From Hahella ganghwensis DSM 17046 (GTDB lineage Bacteria; Pseudomonadota; Gammaproteobacteria; Pseudomonadales; Oleiphilaceae), in the NCBI RefSeq assembly GCF_000376785.1, contig NZ_AQXX01000086.1, forward strand, positions 1 through 43,849: a stretch of 43,849 nt of DNA. Direction: 5' to 3'. Positions 26,205 through 35,455 of this stretch are shown in pieces. A program made the translations under genes and the position numbers. A model generated the notes under the pieces. That model worked only from the letters and a program-made list of their open reading frames with translations. It was not told the origin of the DNA and ran no database searches. Position 1 is the first letter of the stretch; every line of letters starts with the position of its first letter.

Positions 26205-26319
26205 GGATTCTTTCGGCAACCGCCATACTTCCTGAAACGTCACTTTTCCCGGTGTTTAACCGGGGCTCAATACCAGCCCCATAGGTTTTACAGATTACGC
26301 ATTCGCGTAGGGGTTCGTC

Positions 26320-27363
26320 GTGACTCATCATTTATCTTTAGCCGACCTCGGTTGGCAACCGTTTTACCAACAGCAACTCAGCCTTGAAGAGTGGGAAGCC
26401 TTCCTCCCCGGCCGTATCGTGGAACGTCATCGCTCGGAAATCGAGGTTCTGACAGAAACAGGCCCCGTCACCTTTCCCATCACCCATTCAACACCAGAAT
26501 TAACAGTGGGCGACTAGCTGCTGATGTCCCATGAAGGACACTTTGTCCGTGCTCTTGAGCGTAAAAGCTGTTTTAAGCGCAAGGCGGCGGGTAGCAGGAT
26601 CAGTGAACAGCTGATTGCAGCTAATGTGGATACCGCCTTTATAGTCTGCTCTCTTAATGACGACTTTAACCTGAATCGCATCGAACGATTTCTGGCTATC
26701 GTCAACGAAGCAGGAGCCGAGCCAGTCATTATCTTGAGCAAAATGGATTTATGCGCTGACCCGGAGTCTCACAGACAGCAGGTCCATCGCATTGACCCAA
26801 TGCTCAGCGTAGAACTGATCAATGGACTGGATGCACAAAGCCTTACTCCGCTAACAAGCTGGTGCCGAAAAGGCAGAACGATCGTGTTATTGGGTTCTTC
26901 AGGTGCAGGAAAATCCACGATTACCAACACGTTACTGGGAAAAGAGCAGCAAAAAACCGATGGCATCAGGGAATCAGATGACAAGGGCAGACATACAACA
27001 ACCCGACGATCATTACTCCCCATGGCAAACGGAGCCCTGCTGATCGATACCCCCGGCATGCGCGAGATACAACTTGCAGACTGTGAGGAAGGTATCGCCG
27101 CAACCTTTGCCGACATAGAAGCTTTGGCCCAGCATTGTCGCTTCAGCGACTGTACACACTCCGGTGAGCCTGGCTGTTATGTCGCTCAGTCTCTTCAGCA
27201 GGGAGATCTGGAACAAAGACGGTTGGACAACTACCAAAAGCTATCCCGTGAGCAAGCGTTCAACTCAGCCAGTCTGGCGCAAAGACGTGCCAAGGAGCGT
27301 GACTTGGGCAGGTTCTATAAACGCGTACAACGGGCATCCAAAAAGACTAAACGAGGAGAATAG
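26320..27363 (+). pseudogene. rsgA: Ribosome small subunit-dependent GTPase RsgA, interrupted by an in-frame amber codon
   Basis: RsgA is a circularly permuted GTPase that helps mature the 30S subunit. The reading frame is continuous except for TAG at codon 66 (26515-26517). The N-terminal piece (26320-26514, 65 residues, GTG start with TAGGGG upstream) holds the OB-fold beginning and ends ELTVGD; the second piece, from 26524, begins with MSHEGHFVRALERKS and has permuted motifs in order: SKMD (G4), GSSGAGKST (G1), DTPG (G3), then the zinc motif C-x4-C-x-H-x5-C. RsgA homologues have a Trp right after VGD, and TAG differs from TGG by one base. Without readthrough the product is split; a downstream start at 26524 would lack most of the OB domain. 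Confidence 0.85.
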
Positions 27364-27380
27364 CTATTTAGCTTAAACCA

Positions 27381-27407
27381 GGGGCGGACCTTGCATCCGC
27401 CCCTTTT
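27381..27407 (+). terminator. Strong rho-independent terminator after rsgA
   Basis: GGGGCGGA (27381-27388) and TCCGCCCC (27396-27403) pair perfectly around a 7-base loop, followed by TTTT. It lies between rsgA and the convergent hydrolase gene and may stop transcripts from both sides. Confidence 0.88.
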
Positions 27408-27411
27408 CCTG

Positions 27412-28815
27412 TCACAACAATTGATCCAACAACCAATACAGCAGATTGAATCCCTTGTTGTAATCGCTCACCGTATCTTCTTCTGAGGCCTGCATAACAT
27501 TGCCTGAGCCAGACAGAACGTTATCCACAAAATGACCAAGCTCCAGACCATCTTCCTGAATATCCGAATTATTGTATTCAATGATAGTGGTGCAGTGGCT
27601 TTCGTTCACATCACGGAATCTCGGCAGATAATAGCCGAAATTGTCATAGCCATTCAGAGACGCCATAAGATTGCCGGTATCCTTGTACCAGCGTTGATGG
27701 ATCTTCTGTTCACGGCTTGCCTGATCAGGGTCATTGTAAATATCAGGGTAAAAGCGTTCGTAGGAATAGGATGAATAATTCAGATCCTCCCAGAACTGGG
27801 TGTGTCCCATACGATCATTGGGAAACGTATCAGCCAGAGCGGTCATCAATGTTCCAAGGTTATTCAGATCCAGACTCGGCATTTCACCCTTGAGATAATA
27901 GAGCGGCCCATCGCCATTTCCATCCAGCCCCCAGACATCACGGATACGATTCTGTAGTAACAACGACGGATAGTCGTCTGTCGAACCTGTTACCGGGGCA
28001 GGATAAATCGGGCCGGAATCATTCAGCATATAACCACGGCTTGGCGCCATATCCCGTCGGAGCGGATAGTAATTCCCCAGAGTACCAGTACCGCCGGCAC
28101 TGCACCCGGTCACCAGCATTTGTCCCGGACGTTCAATATTATCCTTCAGCCAGGAAACCACAGCGCGCATATTTTTTACGCCATTGTGGTGCCATACAAG
28201 GGGATCTGCTTCGCCGTCCGGGTCTTCATAGATGGCGACCTTATCACCGGTATAGGTATCCCCGGTACAATAAGGCACATACACCATGTTCCAGCCCTGG
28301 GTCTCAGTCCGGGTCCAGGGGTGCAACCTGACCACCAGTGGAGACACCATGCTGGCCCCCGGATTTTGCAGGCTCATATAGTCATCAGGAATCCCATTGG
28401 GGTTACGCGCACCGCGGATTCCAGTCTGCCCTGTACAACTCTCATAGTCCCAGCAGGCACCACCTCCCTCCATATAAATAATCATATTACTGGTATGCGC
28501 AACACGATTAACGAAGAATTTGTACGGCGATCCGTTCCCGCATACGGCCCCTGTATCAGGGTGTAACTGAACGGTTTGCCACGCCAGGTAGTTCCCTGGA
28601 CTGAACCCGTCATCAAAACCACCAGGGTTGGGTAGGAGCGGGTATTGATCAGCATTGCGCTGTTCCGAAGTCACCGTATTGTTTGCAGATGGTGGGGAGA
28701 AAAGATTCAGAAAGGTTTGCCAAGCGGAATAGTCACCAAGCTCTGCCGAAGCAGGTAGTGAGCTGGTCATGAATCCGGCAAGACATAGCATTTTTATTTT
28801 TGTTTTGACATGCAT
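27412..28815 (-). CDS. Secreted pectinacetylesterase/Notum-family hydrolase
   Basis: A 467-residue exported serine hydrolase. A signal peptide spans residues 1-24 (ending ASA). The family signatures are FVNRVAHTSNMIIYMEGGGACWDYESC (oxyanion-hole region, about 100-126, written here by key elements YMEGGG and ACWD) and TGCSAGG with the nucleophile Ser. The catalytic acid and His lie in the C-terminal part. The family removes acetyl or acyl groups from polysaccharides or lipid-modified proteins; the substrate in this organism is not evident. Cysteines are numerous, as in exported members. GAGG nine bases before the ATG supports the start. No carbohydrate-uptake gene is adjacent. Confidence 0.85.
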   Translation of the reverse strand: MHVKTKIKMLCLAGFMTSSLPASAELGDYSAWQTFLNLFSPPSANNTVTSEQRNADQYPLLPNPGGFDDGFSPGNYLAWQTVQLHPDTGAVCGNGSPYKFFVNRVAHTSNMIIYMEGGGACWDYESCTGQTGIRGARNPNGIPDDYMSLQNPGASMVSPLVVRLHPWTRTETQGWNMVYVPYCTGDTYTGDKVAIYEDPDGEADPLVWHHNGVKNMRAVVSWLKDNIERPGQMLVTGCSAGGTGTLGNYYPLRRDMAPSRGYMLNDSGPIYPAPVTGSTDDYPSLLLQNRIRDVWGLDGNGDGPLYYLKGEMPSLDLNNLGTLMTALADTFPNDRMGHTQFWEDLNYSSYSYERFYPDIYNDPDQASREQKIHQRWYKDTGNLMASLNGYDNFGYYLPRFRDVNESHCTTIIEYNNSDIQEDGLELGHFVDNVLSGSGNVMQASEEDTVSDYNKGFNLLYWLLDQLL

Positions 28816-29374
28816 ATCAGGCGTCCTCTGTTTTGTTTTTAGTTAGATCCCTTACGAGAACTGTTCTAGAGTCCAGCATCCACTCCGCCACTGCCTGATC
28901 AGAATTTCCTCTTGCGGGACAACAGGTACACCCAGCTGACTAAAAAATAGGCTAGTCCGCCCCCTGAAGAAATGCAAAGTTTATTGAACGACGTTTAGTT
29001 TTTATAACTGACATTGAATACCAGTTCTCAAAAATAAGAGTGTCTCGGATACAGCTCCTCCCTCGGACAGGCTAGCACTCACCCACACTCTCTATCAGTA
29101 GGAAGGCTCTGGAAAATCTGTAGAAGGGCCGCGTGACAAAAATCAGGAATATTGAAACAAAAAGGATGGCACTCGTCAGCATTTCCAGAATGTTTAAGAA
29201 GCGAAGTGTTGAACGGGCAAAAATCAAATTAAGCCATTAGTAACTTGACTCGTATGTACTTACAGGTATTTTCCTGATCCTAGAGACAAGCGAAAGTATC
29301 TGTGCGATTCCCGCAGACAACTGCACCTGCGACATCTCAGGATTTCCAGCACATTAATCAAGGCCGGTAGTAAG
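28816..29374. other. Long intergenic region between the Notum-type hydrolase and the YdjM-family gene
   Basis: 559 bp with no gene I can support on either strand. It contains the hydrolase leader on the minus side. On the plus side there is a possible promoter, TTGACT (29245-29250) with TATTTT (29267-29272) at 16-bp spacing, about 100 bp before the YdjM-family start. No inverted repeat or RNA structure stood out. Confidence 0.35.
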
Positions 29375-30454
29375 ATGGATTCAGTTACACAAATTATGTT
29401 GGGGGCCGCTGTTGGCCAGGCCGTGATTGGTCACAAAGTCGGCCGTAAAGCGCTGGTATGGGGGGCGATCTGTGGCACTCTGCCGGATCTGGATGTATTT
29501 ATCCCCTTTGGCGGCGCAGTAGAGGATTTTACTTTTCACCGCAGCTTCAGCCATAGCCTTTTGGTGCAGGCCCTGATCGCTCCGCTGATTGTCTGGATCA
29601 TCCTGAAATGTCATCCACAGACCCGGGAGCATCGACAAAGGTGGTTCTGGCTTGTCTTGCTGGCATTATGGACCCACGCTCTTTTAGACAGCTTTACAGT
29701 TTATGGGACGCAACTATTCTGGCCACTCTCGGAATATCCTGTCGGCTTCTCCAGCATCTTTATTATTGATCCGATATACACCGTCCCTCTGATTATCGGT
29801 GTGTGTGCCGCTGCGATAATACGAAGACATCCACAGCAGGGTATCTGGCTCAATTATGCCGGTCTGTTTTTGAGCTCTCTCTATCTTGGATGGACACTAA
29901 TTGCCAAGGGACTGATCGAACATCGCCTGGAAACAGCTATGGCAGACCAGGGAATCGAATCTGACAAAATACTGACAACGCCAGCCCCTTTTAATACCCT
30001 GCTTTGGCGGGCCGTGATTATGGATGATACGCAATATCATGAAGCCTATCTCTCGGTCCTGGATACCCCCGAGGATATGACAATCAACTCCTACCCGACT
30101 GAACCAGCGCTACTTACAGCTCTGGAAGACGAATGGGGCGTCCAACGACTGCAATGGTTTACCAAAGGCTTTTACATTGTACGACAGGAAGGTGACCAGG
30201 TGGTCTTGAGCGACTTGCGAATGGGCGTTGAAGGCAGTTATGTATTCAATTTCCAGGTAGGCAGTATTAATCAGGAACCAGAGCACAGAGGTGTCATTTT
30301 CCCAGGTACTTATAAACGGGTGGAACATCCCAGAGACCTCAACAGACTTTCCAGTATCTGGGCAAGAATCTGGGACGCGTCAATTTCCCTGGCTCCGATG
30401 CCTCCCACATTATCTCAATCACCAACACTGGAGTCTTGCTCTGAGCCTTGTTGA
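29375..30454 (+). CDS. YdjM-family membrane-bound metal-dependent hydrolase
   Basis: A 359-residue inner-membrane protein of the LexA-regulated YdjM family (PF04307). It begins MDSVTQIMLGAAVGQAVIG and shows LPDLDVF and FHRSFSHSL, the conserved metal-binding Asp/His clusters, followed by about five membrane segments in the first half (to about residue 185) and a soluble C-terminal domain of about 170 residues. The biological substrate is unknown for the family. It is convergent with the PsiE-like gene. Confidence 0.85.
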   Translation: MDSVTQIMLGAAVGQAVIGHKVGRKALVWGAICGTLPDLDVFIPFGGAVEDFTFHRSFSHSLLVQALIAPLIVWIILKCHPQTREHRQRWFWLVLLALWTHALLDSFTVYGTQLFWPLSEYPVGFSSIFIIDPIYTVPLIIGVCAAAIIRRHPQQGIWLNYAGLFLSSLYLGWTLIAKGLIEHRLETAMADQGIESDKILTTPAPFNTLLWRAVIMDDTQYHEAYLSVLDTPEDMTINSYPTEPALLTALEDEWGVQRLQWFTKGFYIVRQEGDQVVLSDLRMGVEGSYVFNFQVGSINQEPEHRGVIFPGTYKRVEHPRDLNRLSSIWARIWDASISLAPMPPTLSQSPTLESCSEPC

Positions 30455-30464
30455 GCACTCGACC

Positions 30465-30908
30465 TTAATCGCCTGTATGCTGCGAGTCAGGTAACCGGTG
30501 AATAAGCCAGTACCCTATGCTCATCGCCAGAACAACGGCTCCTAATGCCAGGATATATGCTGGATCGGCTTGCTCCGTATCCAGTATGATCACTTTTCGC
30601 GCGATAGCCATCAGGGCTGTTGCCAAAACAATTTTCACATGGATGACGTCTTCCCTGAGATAAATGGTAATGTTGATAAAGATCTCAATGGCGATCAAAA
30701 CAGCCATAAAAGCGCCAAAGGTGGCAAGCATGTCCGAAATAGTGAGTATGAACTGTGGCGGTGTAATTAACTTCTGGTAAAGAGTCCAGCCCACATCCAC
30801 GACGCCCATGACGATGACAAACACCATGAGGATCGCCAACAATCGGACAGACCAATGGATGATGTGCTGTAAGCTTCCGATCAGTCTGTCATTATTGTCG
30901 ATTTTCAT
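30465..30908 (-). CDS. PsiE-family (phosphate-starvation-inducible) membrane protein
   Basis: A 147-residue protein with four predicted membrane helices and the PsiE family core: FGAFMAVLIAIEIFINITIY, then REDVIHVKIVLATALMAIARKVI. Family members are induced by phosphate starvation in E. coli; function is unknown. Two starts are possible: ATG 30908 (used here, GAGG 11 bases upstream) or GTG 30914 (GAGG five bases upstream). It lies 27 bp downstream of the DUF7352-like gene and is probably co-transcribed with it. Confidence 0.82.
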   Translation of the reverse strand: MKIDNNDRLIGSLQHIIHWSVRLLAILMVFVIVMGVVDVGWTLYQKLITPPQFILTISDMLATFGAFMAVLIAIEIFINITIYLREDVIHVKIVLATALMAIARKVIILDTEQADPAYILALGAVVLAMSIGYWLIHRLPDSQHTGD

Positions 30909-30935
30909 ACTCACTTTATCCTCGAAGTCAAAACT

Positions 30936-31265
30936 TCAGGCTGCCTGCTTGTTCATTGCCTCTTTGATACTTTCCGCTTGCGCAACCGCCACGGGAATTT
31001 CATAAACATGAAAAGCTTCGGGGCCAAATGTATCCAGTGCGGTATCCCGATATACGTAGTTCATCGGCACGGGCTCTCCGGTAAGTATTACAACAAACTC
31101 TGTGGCAACCACTGGCACTGAGACAGAAAGTGGTTCTTCCACCCAAATAAAGACGGCTTTTTCTGTTATCAAGTATTCCGAGCGAACAATACGATAGCCT
31201 TCACGCAAGTTCAGAGTGTTAATCGCCGCATCGCTCTGCAACCTATATTTATGAACCGTTTTCAT
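30936..31265 (-). CDS. Small DUF7352-like protein of unknown function
   Basis: A 109-residue soluble protein. It begins MKTVHKYRLQ, continues with a LREGYRIVRSEY segment and ends near FGPEAFHVYEIP, a pattern like the DUF7352 proteins seen in phages and bacteria (short beta-sheet protein starting MKTxxKY and ending in HVYE). The start was set at 31265 because GGGAGGA lies six bases upstream; a longer reading adds 34 residues without support. It is first of a likely two-gene operon with the PsiE-like gene. Function unknown. Confidence 0.7.
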   Translation of the reverse strand: MKTVHKYRLQSDAAINTLNLREGYRIVRSEYLITEKAVFIWVEEPLSVSVPVVATEFVVILTGEPVPMNYVYRDTALDTFGPEAFHVYEIPVAVAQAESIKEAMNKQAA

Positions 31266-31451
31266 ATCAGATCCTCCCATTGAGTGTTTGACATGGGCAG
31301 TGTGCGGCAACAGATACGAAGATAAAATCAGATTATACGGTATCGTTAATACGGTTTTTTCGATCAATTAAAGAGAGAAGACCGGGCACCTGGTCAAGTG
31401 ACAGTCAACAGGTAATATGCAACAGCCAAACAGGTGTGAGTTGATTTAAGA

Positions 31452-32342
31452 TTAGCTCTGATAGCGCTTGCAAATCGCTTCAACTGCCAAATTACCGGAT
31501 AGGCGGGCCCTGGTGATCGCAAATAGGTTTTCCATTACAACATCAATATCGCCGATCGACTCGACCTGATATTGTCGACAAACCTCATCTGCCACGATTG
31601 TAGGGGCAGCGAAAATTCCCAAACCATGGGCACCAAAGACTTTAATCAATGCGCTGTCATCAATTTCTGCACGCACAACAGGCTTGATTCCCTGATTGTT
31701 TAACCACTGCATGAGCTGATGGAAGTAGGGTGATTCCAAAGTTGCCGCCAAAAAAGGCTGCCCATGAAGACTCTTGGGAAAACGCGAACGCAACCTTTTG
31801 GCAAGTTCAGGGGCAGCAAACAAGCTAATCGTTGATTCTTCCAGCTTATACCAATGGATAGAACTGTTGCGTTGTATAGTTGGCAAACGGTCAGCCAGGA
31901 CAATATCGAACCGGTGATGGTCAAGCTCTTGTACCAGGTATTCCACTTGTCCTGTCTGACAACTAAAATCCACCTGTCGCTCCAGCTTCATCGCCGGTTC
32001 CAGCATTCGATAGGCAAACAGCTTGTGAATAGAAGCTGAAATACCAACAGAAACCCTGATTGATTGCTGAGTTGTGATCATTGAAGTCACATGCTTCAGT
32101 TCTTCAGCAACTCTGAACATTTCATCAGCATACTTCAACACAGTATGACCAAGATGAGTGATCACGAGCTGTTTACCCTGACGTTTAAATAACAGCCCTC
32201 CCAACTGGGATTCCAAAGCTGCCAACTGTCCGCTCAATGTTTGCGGAGCCAGATTTAATTCCCGACTCGCAGCGACCAGTGATCCTTCCCTTGCTATCAC
32301 CCAGAAGTAATACAAATGCTTGAAGTTGATCATATTAGACAT
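31452..32342 (-). CDS. LysR-family regulator of the NhaR type
   Basis: A 296-residue LysR regulator. The N-terminus MINFKHLYYFWVIAREGSL and the recognition segment APQTLSGQLAALESQLGG match NhaR, the sodium/proton antiporter activator, closely. The effector domain follows from about 90. No antiporter gene is adjacent, so its target may be elsewhere. The start was placed at 32342, matching NhaR homologues; an ATG at 32405 would add 21 mostly basic residues. No strong ribosome-binding site is seen at either position. Confidence 0.85.
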   Translation of the reverse strand: MSNMINFKHLYYFWVIAREGSLVAASRELNLAPQTLSGQLAALESQLGGLLFKRQGKQLVITHLGHTVLKYADEMFRVAEELKHVTSMITTQQSIRVSVGISASIHKLFAYRMLEPAMKLERQVDFSCQTGQVEYLVQELDHHRFDIVLADRLPTIQRNSSIHWYKLEESTISLFAAPELAKRLRSRFPKSLHGQPFLAATLESPYFHQLMQWLNNQGIKPVVRAEIDDSALIKVFGAHGLGIFAAPTIVADEVCRQYQVESIGDIDVVMENLFAITRARLSGNLAVEAICKRYQS

Positions 32343-32538
32343 AGCTGTATGCGCCTGCGGCTGAACTTTATAAGATTTTTTTGACCGGGGGATCACTGTT
32401 TTCATAAAAACAGGCTACTAAAATCGTAGAAAGTTTGTCACTGCCAATGCTGCCAGTATCATTCCTATTACTCGACTGACAATACTTGCCCTCAGCGAGG
32501 ATCAAAACTCCAGCACTCTGTTTGTTCAGTTATTAACT

Positions 32539-34221
32539 CTATGTATATAACTTCTTAAAATACTGCTTCAGCATTTCCTCGACAGAGTATTTGGCCGTTA
32601 CCGTCTTCATACTCTGTTGCATCATCTGGATCCATCGATCCATATCGTGATAGTAGGTCGGCACGACCTCATTCAACAGGATATCCGCCAGAAAACGGGC
32701 GTCCCTTTTGTCTTGACCCGCAATCGCTTTGGGCTTGTCAGAAGCCGCTATCTGCTCATCTCCGATCGCCCATCCGTTTAGGCCGTGTTCACAGGCTTCA
32801 GGCCACCATCCGTCGAGAATACTGACATTCAGCACACCGTTCATCGCCGCCTTCATTCCAGAGGTGCCACAGGCCTCAAGAGGTCTGCGCGGGTTATTCA
32901 ACCAGACATCACAACCCCGGGTCAGCATCGCACCAATTTCCATGTCGTAGTCCTGCAGAAACACCACACTGTCCTTCATGGTCCGGGAGTAGCGATAAAT
33001 TTCCTCTACAATGCGTTTGCCGTTGTCGTCATTCGGATGGGCTTTCCCGGAGAAAACAATCTGAATCTTGCCGGCACTCAATGCATCCATCACTTTTTTT
33101 CCTGCATTGAAGATCAGATTAGAGCGCTTGTATGGGGCCGCCCGGCGTGCAAAACCCACCAGAAGCCGGTCCTGATCCAGTGACACTCCGGTTCTGGTCT
33201 TGACGAAATCAATCAGATCCGATTTCAGCTCACAGTGACGCTTCCATAATTTATCTGGACTACCCTTCACTTTCTGAATTCGGGAATCCACCCAGGTGCC
33301 CCGATGTATTCCATTGGTAATACCGATGATTGGTTTACGGTCGCGAATCTCTGCCCACATTTTTTCGGCGGTTTCCGCATGCAGCTGGGCAACCGCATTC
33401 GTGGCTTTGGTCAGCCTTAAAGCGGCTATGGTCATATTAAATGGAGTACCGCCAATCTCGTGCAACTCTTCAACGCTCAAGCCCAGATTCGCCCCCATAT
33501 ACTGGAGCAATTCATGTGGATGGGATTCATTGCCCTCTTTAATCGGAGTGTGCGTCGTGAAGACACATTGTTTCCGCGTTGCTTCCTTCGCTTCAGCCAG
33601 AGACATTCCCTGGTCACGCTTTTGCCGAATCAGTTCAAGAGCCGCCAATACAGCATGCCCCTCATTGAAATGATAGAGATCCGGTTCCTTGCCAAGAGTC
33701 TGCAGCGCCTTGACACCACCGACGCCCAGTACGATCTCCTGCGCAACACGTTCTTCGCCAAACCACCCATAAAGTTGTCCCGTGATCAGGTTGTCCGGGT
33801 TATCCGGATGATCCGTATCCAGCAGGATGAGTTCACTCATACCAAAAGCAGTGCTTCGCCAGATACGACATATTACCTCTCGTTGGCGAATCGTGACCGT
33901 TACACTTTTACCGGTATCTTCAAATTTACTGTAGGGATGATTCTTGAACGCATCAACCACCTGACCATGGGCGTCGACTGACTGGGAGGTATACCCCTGT
34001 TTCCATTTCAGACCAACGCCTGTCACCGGGTAGTTACCCTCTTTGGCACCTTTAAGGTAGTCTCCTGCCAGAATACCAAGCCCACCGGCATAGGTTTTAA
34101 TGCTGGAATCGATCGCAAACTCCATGCAAAGGTAGGCAACCGATGGCAAGTTAGACTTTTTGGAAGTTTTTCGATTGGCAGTCGCTTTTTTATCAGAGAT
34201 AGCACGTGACTTTGGCTTCAT
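32539..34221 (-). CDS. glgP: Alpha-glucan (glycogen/maltodextrin) phosphorylase
   Basis: A 560-residue enzyme that releases glucose 1-phosphate from alpha-1,4-glucans using pyridoxal phosphate. It belongs to the short alpha-glucan phosphorylase group (AgpA/TIGR02094 type), without the N-terminal DUF3417 extension of longer members. Visible signatures are YLCMEFAID near the start, TYAGGLGILAGDYLK, NEGHAVLA, TNGIHRGTW, RRAAPYKR (phosphate site) and EACGTSGMKAAMNGV, whose Lys binds the cofactor. A basic Lys-rich stretch (residues 1-25) precedes the core. The start at 34221 has AGGGGA five bases upstream. No other glycogen gene is nearby. Confidence 0.92.
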   Translation of the reverse strand: MKPKSRAISDKKATANRKTSKKSNLPSVAYLCMEFAIDSSIKTYAGGLGILAGDYLKGAKEGNYPVTGVGLKWKQGYTSQSVDAHGQVVDAFKNHPYSKFEDTGKSVTVTIRQREVICRIWRSTAFGMSELILLDTDHPDNPDNLITGQLYGWFGEERVAQEIVLGVGGVKALQTLGKEPDLYHFNEGHAVLAALELIRQKRDQGMSLAEAKEATRKQCVFTTHTPIKEGNESHPHELLQYMGANLGLSVEELHEIGGTPFNMTIAALRLTKATNAVAQLHAETAEKMWAEIRDRKPIIGITNGIHRGTWVDSRIQKVKGSPDKLWKRHCELKSDLIDFVKTRTGVSLDQDRLLVGFARRAAPYKRSNLIFNAGKKVMDALSAGKIQIVFSGKAHPNDDNGKRIVEEIYRYSRTMKDSVVFLQDYDMEIGAMLTRGCDVWLNNPRRPLEACGTSGMKAAMNGVLNVSILDGWWPEACEHGLNGWAIGDEQIAASDKPKAIAGQDKRDARFLADILLNEVVPTYYHDMDRWIQMMQQSMKTVTAKYSVEEMLKQYFKKLYT

Positions 34222-34463
34222 AGCGGTCCCCTGAAGTCGCAATAGATTTCACCCGGTAACCCGGACAGACGTTGTTGTACTGCTATTGTCTAACGAATTA
34301 AAAATGGCTGAACTACTCGGCAACAACGGGACAGCTCGAATCCATCCAATGCACGTCATAAAAGACTACTTCAGGCCAACCTCATATGCCAGCCCGAGTA
34401 TCTGGGCCTGGGAGCGACCTTGCACTCAACGCCACCAATCTTGTAAAGGGTTCAGGATTAGGT

Positions 34464-35360
34464 TTATGACTCCACTGCCAGTTCCGGATTGTGCTGGGGC
34501 CGCTTTTGCTGAGACAACATTTGGGCAATCAGAGAAGCGCCGATCATCACCAACATTAACAGGTATTCCTGAGAGGAAAACTGCTCCTGCACAAGTACTG
34601 CTCCCACCAAGATACCGCCAACAGGGTTCGCAATACTGGCAAAGGCAAACTGGACCACACTGATACGGGTTAACACCCACATGAAAACCGCATAAGCCAG
34701 AGCAGTATTGGCAAGCACCAGCCATAGCCCAGTCAAAACCCTGTCAGCATCGAAGTTCAAAGCGGAGACATATAACTCAGCATCAAGCCACCACTGAAGA
34801 ATTCCCAAAGGCAGTAACATCAGGCCGCCCAGAATGAGCTGCCACACCACCATGGTCCACCAGTCGATTCGTAACATGGCGTGTTTCAAATACATACTTC
34901 CCATCACCATGACCAGCATCGCCGCTATCATAGAGACCACTCCCACTACCGTAATATCCTCACTGGAAGGATTAAACAGTGTGGACGTTACCCCCACCAG
35001 CAGCAGAGCTACCAACGCCTGGGCAATCCCGGGGAAAGTCCTCGATACAACCATCGTCACCACAAGCGCCACCAGCGGTGTTGCCGACATGCCCACCGCC
35101 GCTAAAGTCGCGGGAAGGTTCTGAGCAACCAGGAAAACCAAAGTAAAAAATAAGGTGATATTGATACCGGCATTCGCCAGTATCGACCTCCACTGCCCCG
35201 ATTTCGGCAATGTCGGCTTCAGCGCAAGCAATATCAATCCCGCCGGAAGCGCCCTTAATGCAGCCAAAGCCAGAGGTGGCCAGTCCATAAAACCCAGGTG
35301 GGTGGCTGCAGCAGTGGTTCCCCACAGGAAGGTTACCATCATCGCCAACATAATATTCAC
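34464..35360 (-). CDS. EamA/DMT-family transporter
   Basis: A 298-residue inner-membrane protein with ten predicted helices in two EamA repeats, typical of drug/metabolite exporters. The substrate is unknown. The start chosen is the GTG at 35360 (VNIMLAMMVTFLWGTT, as in homologues), with GGAG nine bases upstream; in-frame ATGs at 35375 or 35432 lack a ribosome-binding site, and the latter would begin inside the second operator. It is divergent from a MarR regulator, with two matching palindromes in between, so MarR repression is likely. Confidence 0.88.
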   Translation of the reverse strand: MNIMLAMMVTFLWGTTAAATHLGFMDWPPLALAALRALPAGLILLALKPTLPKSGQWRSILANAGINITLFFTLVFLVAQNLPATLAAVGMSATPLVALVVTMVVSRTFPGIAQALVALLLVGVTSTLFNPSSEDITVVGVVSMIAAMLVMVMGSMYLKHAMLRIDWWTMVVWQLILGGLMLLPLGILQWWLDAELYVSALNFDADRVLTGLWLVLANTALAYAVFMWVLTRISVVQFAFASIANPVGGILVGAVLVQEQFSSQEYLLMLVMIGASLIAQMLSQQKRPQHNPELAVES

Positions 35361-35363
35361 ATC

Positions 35364-35386
35364 AAGTATCTCCATATAAAGATATT
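35364..35386. promoter_or_regulatory. Candidate MarR operator 1 (overlapping the EamA ribosome-binding site)
   Basis: The palindrome TATCTC-N6-AAGATA (35367-35384) sits inside a 23-bp block that is 19/23 identical to a second block 57 bp away. It covers the GGAG and leader of the transporter gene, so a bound regulator would block that gene. Confidence 0.65.
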
Positions 35387-35420
35387 TTTCGCAACTATAC
35401 ATAGCCAGCATCCTTGGGTA

Positions 35421-35443
35421 AAGTATCTTCACTTAAAGATAAT
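35421..35443. promoter_or_regulatory. Candidate MarR operator 2 (just before marR)
   Basis: TATCTT-N6-AAGATA (35424-35441) is a perfect 6+6 palindrome within the second copy of the 23-bp block, ending 12 bp before the MarR ATG. Autoregulation is expected. Confidence 0.65.
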
Positions 35444-35455
35444 TGATTCCAACCA

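Noticed and set aside
26125-26331. Minus-strand open frame of 68 codons before rsgA
   Set aside because: It has no ribosome-binding site and covers the leader with the uORF and hairpin; composition is not protein-like.
34286-34663. Plus-strand open frame of 125 codons between glgP and the EamA gene
   Set aside because: More than half of it is antisense to the transporter, the composition is not protein-like and no family is recognisable.
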